NCBI GenBank assembly: GCA_900770205.1
Contig: CAAGJV010000405.1
Coordinates: 1 to 6,315, forward strand
DNA from: Desulfovibrionaceae bacterium
GTDB taxonomy: Bacteria; Desulfobacterota; Desulfovibrionia; Desulfovibrionales; Desulfovibrionaceae
Length of the DNA: 6,315 bases
Reading direction: 5' to 3'
Each line of letters begins with the position of its first letter. Within the stretch, counting starts at the first letter, position 1. The notes under the pieces were generated by a model. It searched no databases. It was not told the origin of the DNA and saw only the letters and a program-made list of their open reading frames with translations. This document shows, piece by piece, positions 1 to 5,378 of the stretch. The translations under genes were made by a program, and so were the position numbers.

Positions 1-707
1 CCCTTATAGCCTTCCGGGCTCTTCCAGGTATTTTTACGCCAGAATGACGCTTCCTTACTGGCCTCGCGATAGTACATAAAGGCTTCGTGCGCCATATCGT
101 ACACTTCCTGCGGAGTCATGCCGGTAAACCAGTAGGTGATCCACGGGTAGGAAACGGAAACATCCGCGGTATCGCCTATGGCATCGTAAAGCCAGCGGAC
201 TTTTGTAGCGAATTCCTTCCAGTCATCGTTCTTCTGCATAGTTTCCATTTTTTCGCCGCTCACGCCTCTTACTGAAACCAGGCCCTGGGCATAAAGCCTT
301 CCATAGGCAGCCGCTGCATCGGCCGCCACATCGGCCACGGTGAGGTTATTCCAGTCTTTGCCAAGGCTTTTATGTATTTCCGGCACACCTGTTGTCAGCA
401 CCTCATACATGTTATCCGGTGCAACGGCAAAACGCATATGTTCCAGCTGATAAATAGCCAGTTGTTCTTCCACATCCAGTATGGAAATGGTGTTATCGAA
501 GTCGAACACAGCATAAGGGCGGATGGAAGGATTATACCCTGCACTTCCCTTGCCCCGAAGCATAAACAGTTCATTAACAGAAGTGCGTACATCGGGAGCC
601 CATCCTTCTCCCTTCAGGGTAACGAAGTCTGCACCAAAGGCCACACTTGAAAATGATGCGCACAGCAGCACAGATGCCGCCAGAAAGCGAACAAAACGAA
701 AATTCAT
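1..707 (-). CDS. Secreted HAD-superfamily phosphatase, 3' end outside window
   Basis: The reading frame stays open from 707 to the left edge, giving the first 235 residues. The N-terminus (MNFRFVRFLAASVLLCASFS) is a Sec-type signal peptide with probable cleavage in SVAFG|ADF near residue 25. Its only cysteine is not in a proper lipobox, so a soluble periplasmic protein is more likely than a lipoprotein. AVFDFDNT (residues 66-73) is HAD motif I, DxDxT, with D69 the expected nucleophile and D71 the general acid. The region before and after it (WAPDV, VEEQLAIYQLEHMRF) resembles secreted phosphoserine- or phosphorylcholine-phosphatase-like proteins; PchP of Pseudomonas has DMDNT at this place. 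Residues 85-235 are helix- and aromatic-rich, probably a cap domain; motifs II-IV should lie beyond the edge. ATG 707 is chosen because GGAG (715-718) sits 7 nt upstream; ATG 713 touches the GGAG. The gene starts 22 bp after dctM, so it is probably the fourth gene of the TRAP operon. The substrate is unknown. Confidence 0.82.
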   Translation of the reverse strand, partial: MNFRFVRFLAASVLLCASFSSVAFGADFVTLKGEGWAPDVRTSVNELFMLRGKGSAGYNPSIRPYAVFDFDNTISILDVEEQLAIYQLEHMRFAVAPDNMYEVLTTGVPEIHKSLGKDWNNLTVADVAADAAAAYGRLYAQGLVSVRGVSGEKMETMQKNDDWKEFATKVRWLYDAIGDTADVSVSYPWITYWFTGMTPQEVYDMAHEAFMYYREASKEASFWRKNTWKSPEGYK

Positions 708-714
708 GAACATT

Positions 715-718
715 CTCC
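715..718 (-). promoter_or_regulatory. Ribosome binding site of the HAD phosphatase gene
   Basis: GGAG on the minus strand lies 7 nt before ATG 707. The alternative ATG at 711-713 would leave only 1 nt of spacing, so this site decides the start. It lies in the 22-bp gap after dctM, and no separate promoter is visible there. Confidence 0.7.
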
Positions 719-729
719 AAAAATAAAGG

Positions 730-2058
730 TTAGAGCAATGTATTGGGAAGATACATGGCAATACCGGGGAAGATCATCACAAGGGCCAGCCCTGCAATCA
801 TGATAATGGTTACGGGAATAATGGAACTGTAGATGTCTGAAAGCGTGATTTCCTTCGGAGCCATGGCCTTCATAAGGAAAAGATTATAGCCGAAAGGAGG
901 CGTCATATAGGCAATCTGGCAGGTGATCGTATAAAGAACGCCATACCATATAAGATCGAAGCCAAGCGCCCGCACAAGCGGAATATAAAGCGGAGCCACA
1001 ATAACAAGCATGGCCGTATCGTCCAGAAACATCCCCATAACAAGATAGGATATCTGCATGACGATAAGCACGCCCCACGGGCTCAACCCCCAGTCTTCCA
1101 TAAAGAGACGCCGGATGGCATGCACGGCGCCGAGCCCATCGAAAACAGCGCTGAAGCACAGAGCCGCTGCCATGATCCACATGAACATGCAGGTGACGCT
1201 GAGCGTTTGAATAAGCGTTACCCTCATGACCCTGGCATTCAGCCTGTGCTTAATGACCGCCGCAATGGTTGCTGCAAGAGCTCCTACGGCCGAACTTTCC
1301 ACCAGGCTGGTAACGCCCATGAGAAAAAAGCCCGTCACGGAAAAAATAATGGCCAGCGGAAGCAATCCGGCCAGAAGAAGCCGGTATTTTTCCTTTTTCG
1401 GAATATTGCGCTCTTCCATAGGAAGCACAGGGCCGAGCGCAGGGTTGATTTTGCAGCGTACCACAATATAGAGAATGAACATCACGGCCAGCATAAGCCC
1501 CGGCCCAAGCCCTGCCATCCACAGCTTGTTTACAGGCTGGCGGGCAATCATGCCATAAAGGACCAGCACCACGCTTGGCGGAAGCATCAGGCCGAGCGTA
1601 CTTCCAGCCTGTATCACGCCGGAAACCATGCGCTTGTCGTAATGGCGCTTCAGCATTTCCGGCAGCGCAATGGTCGCTCCTATGGCCATGCCGGCAACAC
1701 TCAGTCCGTTCATGGCGGAAATAGCAACCATAAGTACAACTGTTCCTATGGCAAGCCCTCCCGGCAGCGGCCCCATCCATACATGAAACATTCTGTACAG
1801 ATCATTGGCAATGCCGGATTCCGACATCATGTACCCCATGTAAATGAACAGCGGCAGCGTAATCATGGGAAACCAGTTCATGAGCGACATGCTGGCATTG
1901 AAGGCCATCTGCGTTCCGCCATTGCCCCAGAGAAAAGCGCCCGCCACCGCACCTACAAAGCCGATAGCACCGAACACTCTCTGCCCGGTCAGCATCAGCA
2001 GCCCCATGGAAAGAAACATGAGCAGCGCTATGGATGCATAGGAAAGCGTAAACGTCAT
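730..2058 (-). CDS. dctM: TRAP transporter large permease subunit (DctM)
   Basis: This is the ion-coupled translocation subunit of a tripartite TRAP transporter, which moves the substrate handed over by the binding protein across the inner membrane. The 442-residue product has the usual DctM length and is hydrophobic throughout, with about a dozen membrane segments. Family hallmarks are visible: LPLFIYMGYMM near 68-78, the GSTLGLMLPPS motif at 152-162 (first substrate/ion-binding hairpin), GMFLDDTAML at 342-351, and MTPPFGYNLFLMK at 385-397 (second hairpin). The cytoplasmic loop near 212-226 is charged (MEERNIPKKEKYR). The start codon overlaps the dctQ stop as ATGA (2055-2058), which implies translational coupling; GGAGG at 2069-2073 also precedes it by 10 nt. 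Subfamily placement and substrate cannot be read from this subunit. No frameshift or missing motif was seen. Confidence 0.96.
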   Translation of the reverse strand: MTFTLSYASIALLMFLSMGLLMLTGQRVFGAIGFVGAVAGAFLWGNGGTQMAFNASMSLMNWFPMITLPLFIYMGYMMSESGIANDLYRMFHVWMGPLPGGLAIGTVVLMVAISAMNGLSVAGMAIGATIALPEMLKRHYDKRMVSGVIQAGSTLGLMLPPSVVLVLYGMIARQPVNKLWMAGLGPGLMLAVMFILYIVVRCKINPALGPVLPMEERNIPKKEKYRLLLAGLLPLAIIFSVTGFFLMGVTSLVESSAVGALAATIAAVIKHRLNARVMRVTLIQTLSVTCMFMWIMAAALCFSAVFDGLGAVHAIRRLFMEDWGLSPWGVLIVMQISYLVMGMFLDDTAMLVIVAPLYIPLVRALGFDLIWYGVLYTITCQIAYMTPPFGYNLFLMKAMAPKEITLSDIYSSIIPVTIIMIAGLALVMIFPGIAMYLPNTLL

Positions 2059-2681
2059 GCTCTGCCACCCTCCACGGCAATCAGTCCAGGAAGTTCCGGC
2101 TGCAGGTCTTCCTCATGAATCTTGTTGTCGTAATTCGTTTCTATCAGAACGAGTTCCGGAATATCACCATCAAGAACAACACCGCGGGAACGGTAAAAAT
2201 CCTTCAGGCATTCCGCTATGGCCTGCATGAGCGTAAGAACAACGCCGATGACCATAATGATTTTAATAGGGGCAAGGGCCGGCCCCCACGCCGTATTCCT
2301 GTGCTGATGGAACTCTATGGAATATATGGTACTCGAAATTCCGCCATAAAGCAGAAATCCAAGAAAAACAATAAGAAAAAACACGGTAAACGCATCCATT
2401 CCCGCCTTTCTCCGAGGGGAAAGACGGGAATAAAAAACATCCATGCGGGCATGGGAATGGAGAAGAAGCGCAAAGCCACCGCCCAGCATATAATAGGCAG
2501 TGGTCACAAACTGGGCGAGCTCCACCCCCCAGATAACAGGAGTGTCAAAAACATACCTGGAAAGCGAGGAAAACAGCAGTATCCCCATGATAGCAAACAC
2601 AAAATACAAAACACAGCGTCCGACAAGCCTGTTAATGGCATCGGTATAGCGAACATAGTTTCTGGCAAGGGTGTACAGCAT
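2055..2681 (-). CDS. dctQ: TRAP transporter small permease subunit (DctQ)
   Basis: This is the small membrane subunit that pairs with DctM in the inner membrane. The product is 208 residues from ATG 2681, which has AGGAG at 2689-2693 and a 7-nt spacer. An in-frame ATG at 2720 would add 13 residues but has no ribosome binding site. Four membrane segments are expected near 21-40, 54-74, 97-117 and 137-157. Typical DctQ features are present: RYVF at 42-45 after segment 1, W51 and E54 before segment 2, and HARMDV at 77-82 in the following loop. The C-terminus is longer than usual: about 42 residues (167-208) after a basic stop-transfer stretch, acidic and rich in E, D and P. The tail end overlaps the dctM start by 4 bp. 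The gene follows dctP after 116 bp that contain a strong hairpin. Confidence 0.93.
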   Translation of the reverse strand: MLYTLARNYVRYTDAINRLVGRCVLYFVFAIMGILLFSSLSRYVFDTPVIWGVELAQFVTTAYYMLGGGFALLLHSHARMDVFYSRLSPRRKAGMDAFTVFFLIVFLGFLLYGGISSTIYSIEFHQHRNTAWGPALAPIKIIMVIGVVLTLMQAIAECLKDFYRSRGVVLDGDIPELVLIETNYDNKIHEEDLQPELPGLIAVEGGRA

Positions 2682-2688
2682 GAAGCAC

Positions 2689-2693
2689 TCCTG
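2689..2693 (-). promoter_or_regulatory. Ribosome binding site deciding the dctQ start
   Basis: AGGAG on the minus strand, 7 nt before ATG 2681. The longer reading frame beginning at 2720 has no purine-rich site upstream, so this site argues for the 208-residue form. Confidence 0.8.
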
Positions 2694-2754
2694 GGCTACC
2701 TGCAGCGTGTGAACGGGCATGCAGGCATGAAAAGCATAATGTTACCACGCACCC

Positions 2755-2783
2755 CCGTGCCGCAGGAAAATTCTGCGGCACGG
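2755..2783 (-). other. Strong hairpin between dctP and dctQ (probable mRNA stabiliser or attenuator)
   Basis: The arms 2755-2765 (CCGTGCCGCAG) and 2773-2783 (CTGCGGCACGG) pair perfectly over 11 bp around a 7-nt loop. The structure starts 14 nt after the dctP stop. On the transcribed minus strand it is followed by GGGGGTGCG rather than a T-run, so it is not a canonical intrinsic terminator. In binding-protein transporter operons a stem-loop after the binding-protein gene often protects the upstream mRNA from 3' decay, giving more binding protein than permease. That role is inferred here. Confidence 0.78.
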
Positions 2784-2797
2784 AGAAATACCCGGCA

Positions 2798-3847
2798 TCA
2801 ATACCGGTATGGACGGCCTGCCTTTTCCATTTCTGCATTATACTGCTTGAGTATATCCACCACCTGCGCACATCTTTTGCTTTTCTTCGCCACTTCATCC
2901 CAGAACTTGTGGGCTTCTTCTTCCACCTGTTTCCATTCTTCATCGGGAATGGACGTAAGCTGCATCTTGCCGCCGTTTACGCGGTAATGCGCTTCACCCC
3001 ACCAGTACCAGTGCTGACGGTAATAATGAGAACTGTCGCAGGTAAGCTTGAACAACGTCTTCAAATGCTCAGGAAGGGCATTCCACTTTTCGCTGTTGGC
3101 AAAATAGCTGCCTATCCAGCCGCCGTTGATGTTGTTGGTAAGGTAGTATTTGCACAGGTCGGCCCAGCCGGCCGTATAGTCTTCCGTAATACCAGACCAG
3201 CAAACACCGTCGAGCTCACCGGTCTGCAGGGCAACCTGGATATCTTCCCACGGAAGAGACATAGGAACCACGCCGAAGCGCGTCATGAAACGTCCGCCGG
3301 TAGGGAAGGAAAACACCCTCTTGCCTTTCAGGTCGGCCAGGGAACGTATGGGCTTTGTTGTGGCGAAGTTGCACGGATCCCATGAACCCGCACCAAGCCA
3401 GACAACTCCCTTGATTTCCGAATAGGCTTCTTCCCATACCTTATTCAGCCCCCAATGCTCAAACAGAGCGGGAACATCCAGGGAATAGCGCGTGGCAAAA
3501 GGGAAATAGGCTCCGAAAATAGCCACGTCTGCCGGAGAAGACATGGAATCTTCATCGCACTGAGCGGCATCGATGGTTCCATTCTGAACAGCGCGGAAAA
3601 GTTCGCTTGTCGGCACAAGCTGGTCCGACGTATAAAGCTCAATGACCATTTCCCCGTTGGCCGCCTTATTGAAGGCTTCAATCTGGGGTTTGATGACATG
3701 TTCGGCAAGGGCAGCGCCGGCGTATGTCTGCATACGCCACCGTATGGGTTCGGAAGCGCGGGCTCTTCCGGGGGAAGCCAGAGCCGCTGCCGCCGCACCT
3801 CCGGCCGTATACATGCCCGCATTCTTCAAAAATTCACGTCTGTTCAT
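2798..3847 (-). CDS. dctP: TRAP transporter substrate-binding protein (DctP family), Tat-exported
   Basis: This is the periplasmic receptor that binds a carboxylate ligand and delivers it to DctQM. The product is 349 residues, normal for the family. The N-terminus MNRREFLKNAG carries a twin-arginine pattern (R3-R4-E-F-L-K), an alanine-rich hydrophobic stretch (15-24) and an A-R-A cleavage site near residue 31, so export by Tat is likely. The mature part follows the DctP fold: LYTSDQLVPTSELFRAVQNG (71-90), KGKRVFS with R177, the usual carboxylate-binding arginine position, and SLPWEDIQVALQTGELDG (197-214), a family signature. The RR leader, the SEKWNALP segment (252-259) and the aromatic cluster at 275-283 resemble the TakP/2-oxoacid-type branch, so a monocarboxylate or 2-oxo acid is plausible but unproven. 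ATG 3847 has AGGAG 6 nt upstream. The longer frame from ATG 3922 begins inside the sigma-54 promoter and is rejected. Confidence 0.95.
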   Translation of the reverse strand: MNRREFLKNAGMYTAGGAAAAALASPGRARASEPIRWRMQTYAGAALAEHVIKPQIEAFNKAANGEMVIELYTSDQLVPTSELFRAVQNGTIDAAQCDEDSMSSPADVAIFGAYFPFATRYSLDVPALFEHWGLNKVWEEAYSEIKGVVWLGAGSWDPCNFATTKPIRSLADLKGKRVFSFPTGGRFMTRFGVVPMSLPWEDIQVALQTGELDGVCWSGITEDYTAGWADLCKYYLTNNINGGWIGSYFANSEKWNALPEHLKTLFKLTCDSSHYYRQHWYWWGEAHYRVNGGKMQLTSIPDEEWKQVEEEAHKFWDEVAKKSKRCAQVVDILKQYNAEMEKAGRPYRY

Positions 3848-3853
3848 AACTCT

Positions 3854-3858
3854 CTCCT
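3854..3858 (-). promoter_or_regulatory. Ribosome binding site deciding the dctP start
   Basis: AGGAG (within AGGAGAGAG) lies 6 nt before ATG 3847 on the minus strand. It fixes the start so that the product begins directly with the twin-arginine signal. Confidence 0.85.
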
Positions 3859-3910
3859 GAAATATTTTCCGGAAGGGTTTTACCTTCCAATCTGTTGTCA
3901 TGGAGAGCCA

Positions 3911-3926
3911 TGCAAGAGGCATGCCA
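3911..3926 (-). promoter_or_regulatory. Sigma-54 (RpoN) -24/-12 promoter of the dctPQM-phosphatase operon
   Basis: Read on the minus strand the site is TGGCATGCCTCTTGCA. The RpoN consensus is TGGCACG-N4-TTGCW; only the sixth base differs (T for C) and the spacing is exact. GG of the -24 element and GC of the -12 element are both intact. The start of transcription would be about 3900, leaving a leader of about 53 nt before dctP that contains its AGGAG site. Sigma-54 promoters need an AAA+ enhancer-binding activator bound upstream; none is encoded in this window. Sigma-54 control of TRAP operons is known in other bacteria (the dctA/dctPQM class). Confidence 0.85.
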
Positions 3927-4060
3927 ATGATGATATTATAATATAACTATTGATAATATATAATAATTTTAATTTAATCTTATATTCTTTCTTTACCAGA
4001 AGAACTTTTTCATAACAAAAATGACAGGAAAATCCGGTTGTTAATACACTTGTGAATCAG
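3927..4060 (-). promoter_or_regulatory. AT-rich upstream region, candidate enhancer and DNA-bending sites
   Basis: The 3931-3990 part is almost purely A and T, unlike the moderate-GC genes around it. On the minus strand, TATCAATAGTTAT (3943-3955) is a weak match to the IHF consensus WATCAANNNNTTR. Further up, taacaa (4013-4018) and ttgtta (4038-4043) form a spaced inverted repeat. A second small repeat, CAC-TT-GTG with flanking AT/AT, lies at 4044-4057. These are where an enhancer-binding protein would sit (about 110-160 bp before the inferred start). No coding frame is credible here. The general role is reasonable; the individual sites are weak. Confidence 0.35.
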
Positions 4061-4105
4061 AAAAAAACAAAAAAGCCCGGAACCATGCTTAAGCACGTAA
4101 CGGGC
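4061..4105 (-). terminator. Intrinsic terminator after the lgt/Cys-rich unit
   Basis: On the minus strand GCCCG (4101-4105) pairs with CGGGC (4075-4079). The intervening 21 nt contain a self-complementary TGCTTAAGCA (4086-4095) that can extend the structure. A T-rich run, TTTTTTGTTTTTTT (4074-4061), follows directly. It lies 30 bp after the stop of the cysteine-rich gene and stops read-through into the dctP promoter region. No T-run occurs on the plus-strand side, so it works in one direction only. Confidence 0.82.
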
Positions 4106-4134
4106 ACTTTCTGTATAAACTGCGTATGGAAAAA

Positions 4135-4425
4135 TTATTCCTTTCTTCCAACCAACCTGCTTACTTCCAGAATTTCCTCATATCTTGCAAGGATAGCCTG
4201 ATAATTCCTCCGGGAATGAGGAAACATACATGCGCTGCAGTCTTTGTATCCGTTGGAAAGATAGGTAAAATTTCCGCCGCAGCGCTCGCCAAGCGCATAG
4301 AGGGGGCAGAAGCAGAACAAGCAGTTAAAATCATTTTCATCCGCTGCCGGATGGCAGGGAAAATACTCGCATTCCCTGTTGCAGAAGTAATCGTAATGCG
4401 TAGAGGGTTCTTTATTCTCCGTCAT
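4135..4425 (-). CDS. Cysteine-rich small protein (PF04071-like)
   Basis: The 96-residue product has nine cysteines in its first 66 residues: 15, 19, 24, 35, 38, 40, 49, 63 and 66. The order CNRECEYFPCH (15-25), FNCLFCFCPLY (33-43), CGGNF (49-53) and KDCSACMFPH (61-70) matches what I recall of the 'cysteine-rich small domain' family (Pfam PF04071). That family probably binds metal through its cysteines and conserved histidines (H25, H70), but its function is unknown. The C-terminal 25 residues are a plain charged helix. There is no signal peptide, so it should be cytoplasmic. ATG 4425 is chosen because it has GGGAGG (4434-4439) 8 nt upstream and starts just before the conserved HYDYF. The longer frame from 4530 would overlap lgt and lacks domain support. 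It lies 20 bp after lgt and is presumably co-transcribed with it. Confidence 0.87.
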   Translation of the reverse strand: MTENKEPSTHYDYFCNRECEYFPCHPAADENDFNCLFCFCPLYALGERCGGNFTYLSNGYKDCSACMFPHSRRNYQAILARYEEILEVSRLVGRKE

Positions 4426-4433
4426 AGAGGGAG

Positions 4434-4439
4434 CCTCCC
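4434..4439 (-). promoter_or_regulatory. Ribosome binding site of the Cys-rich gene
   Basis: GGGAGG lies 8 nt before ATG 4425, within the 20-bp gap after lgt. It is part of GGGAGGCTCCC, which could fold on itself as a 4-bp stem with a 3-nt loop, perhaps lowering translation a little. It supports the 96-residue start. Confidence 0.65.
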
Positions 4440-4445
4440 GTAACG

Positions 4446-5222
4446 TCAGCTTTTTTGCTGAGGGCGCAGCAAAAGCCAGAGTCCGGCAGCCAGAAGGGGC
4501 AGGCATAAAATCTGCCCCATAGTCACCCACCCGGCAAAAAGATAGCCGATCTGGGCATCTGGCACCCGGAAAAATTCAACCGCCATGCGGCTTAGAGAAT
4601 ACATCACGGCAAAAAGCCCTGCCACGGCTCCACGAGGGCGGGGCTTGGCTATGAACACCCACAGAATAATGAATGTGAGTATGCCTTCAAGCCCGGCTTC
4701 ATATAACTGGGAAGGATGCCGGGGAAGAGGGCCAGCACCGGGGAAAATCATTCCTATGGGGCTGTCTGTCACTTTTCCCCAGAGTTCTGCATTGATGAAA
4801 TTTCCTATTCTCCCGAAAAAAAGCCCCGTTGGAACAAGCGGCGCCACAAAATCAAGAATATCGATGAGCGCCTTGCCGTGGCGCTTTCCCCACAGCCAGC
4901 TTGCCGTGACCACGCCAAGCAGCCCGCCATGGAACGACATGCCTCCGTTCCATACACGCAGTATTTCCACAGGATCTGCAAAATACGAAGAAAGGTCGTA
5001 AAAAATCACATAGCCCAAACGCGCTCCGAGTATAACGCCAAGCATTACCCAGGTAACGAAATCATCCACCTCTTCCGCTGTCCAGCGCGAACCGGGGCGA
5101 GAAACACGATAACGCCCGAGCCCCCACCCCGCCAGAAAGGCAAAAACATACATGAGCCCGTACCAGTGAACCTGTACAGGCCCCATGGAAAAAGCAACCG
5201 GATCTATGGAAGGATACTGCAT
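4446..5222 (-). CDS. lgt: Phosphatidylglycerol-prolipoprotein diacylglyceryl transferase
   Basis: Lgt moves the diacylglyceryl group of phosphatidylglycerol onto the lipobox cysteine of prolipoproteins, the first step of lipoprotein maturation, in the inner membrane. The 258-residue product has the usual length and about seven membrane segments. Signature elements are in order: HWYGLMY (19-25) with the conserved tyrosine Y21, GARLGYV (66-72), WNGGMSFHGGLLG (91-103) with H98 matching the essential E. coli H103, GRIGNFINAELWG (137-149) with R138 matching E. coli R143, and RHPSQLYEA (168-176). SRMAVEFFRVPDAQIG (211-226) is the C-terminal signature. ATG 5222 has AGGAG (5231-5235) with an 8-nt spacer. 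It is the first gene of a two-gene minus-strand unit and is divergent from the VKOR-like gene. All expected catalytic residues are present. Confidence 0.97.
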   Translation of the reverse strand: MQYPSIDPVAFSMGPVQVHWYGLMYVFAFLAGWGLGRYRVSRPGSRWTAEEVDDFVTWVMLGVILGARLGYVIFYDLSSYFADPVEILRVWNGGMSFHGGLLGVVTASWLWGKRHGKALIDILDFVAPLVPTGLFFGRIGNFINAELWGKVTDSPIGMIFPGAGPLPRHPSQLYEAGLEGILTFIILWVFIAKPRPRGAVAGLFAVMYSLSRMAVEFFRVPDAQIGYLFAGWVTMGQILCLPLLAAGLWLLLRPQQKS

Positions 5223-5378
5223 TGTCTCTTCTCCTTGCTGCGGAGCTCTCTATCATTAAAAAACAAGGCAGGCCAGCACCTGTTTCATGGATACTTATGC
5301 GAAAAAAAAGTTCGTTAAAAAAGACTTTACGCCATCGCCCAAGTCGGCTACTTCCGAAGAAAACACCAAGGAGCAGCC
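5223..5378. other. Divergent lgt / VKOR-like intergenic region
   Basis: These 156 bp must hold the promoters for both directions. A-runs occur at 5292-5299 and 5317-5322. I see no -35/-10 pair on either strand good enough to call, and no sigma-54 element with correct spacing. Each gene has its own ribosome binding site at the edges of the region (AGGAG 5231-5235 on minus, AAGGAG 5368-5373 on plus). Confidence 0.5.

Noticed and set aside
690..704. Lipoprotein signal in the HAD phosphatase (cysteine in VLLCAS)
   Set aside because: The residue before the cysteine is leucine, not Gly/Ala/Ser, and a normal signal peptidase I site follows; a lipobox is not supported.
1120..2118. 332-codon plus-strand frame antisense to dctM
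   Set aside because: Its composition (many H, R, N, K and Q, no hydrophobic core or recognisable motif) is that of an antisense shadow of a hydrophobic membrane protein gene.
2682..2720. N-terminal extension of dctQ from ATG 2720
   Set aside because: No purine-rich site precedes it, whereas ATG 2681 has AGGAG at correct spacing and gives a normal DctQ start.
2115..2987. 290-codon plus-strand frame antisense to dctQ and the dctP end
   Set aside because: Highly basic low-information composition with no domain; it runs through the hairpin and across two well-supported genes on the other strand.
3848..3922. N-terminal extension of dctP from ATG 3922 (25 extra residues)
   Set aside because: It begins inside the sigma-54 promoter, upstream of the inferred transcription start, has no ribosome binding site, and would bury the twin-arginine signal.
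4061..4105. Terminator acting in both directions
   Set aside because: The plus-strand side of the hairpin is followed by ACTTTCTG, not a T-run, and no plus-strand gene ends there.
4426..4530. N-terminal extension of the Cys-rich protein from 4530
   Set aside because: It overlaps lgt by 85 bp in another frame, lacks family similarity, and ATG 4425 has a good GGGAGG site.
5259..5275. Possible second sigma-54 element in the lgt upstream region (TGGCCTGCCTTG on the minus strand)
   Set aside because: The TGG-to-TTG distance is 2 nt too short and the GC of the -12 element is absent.
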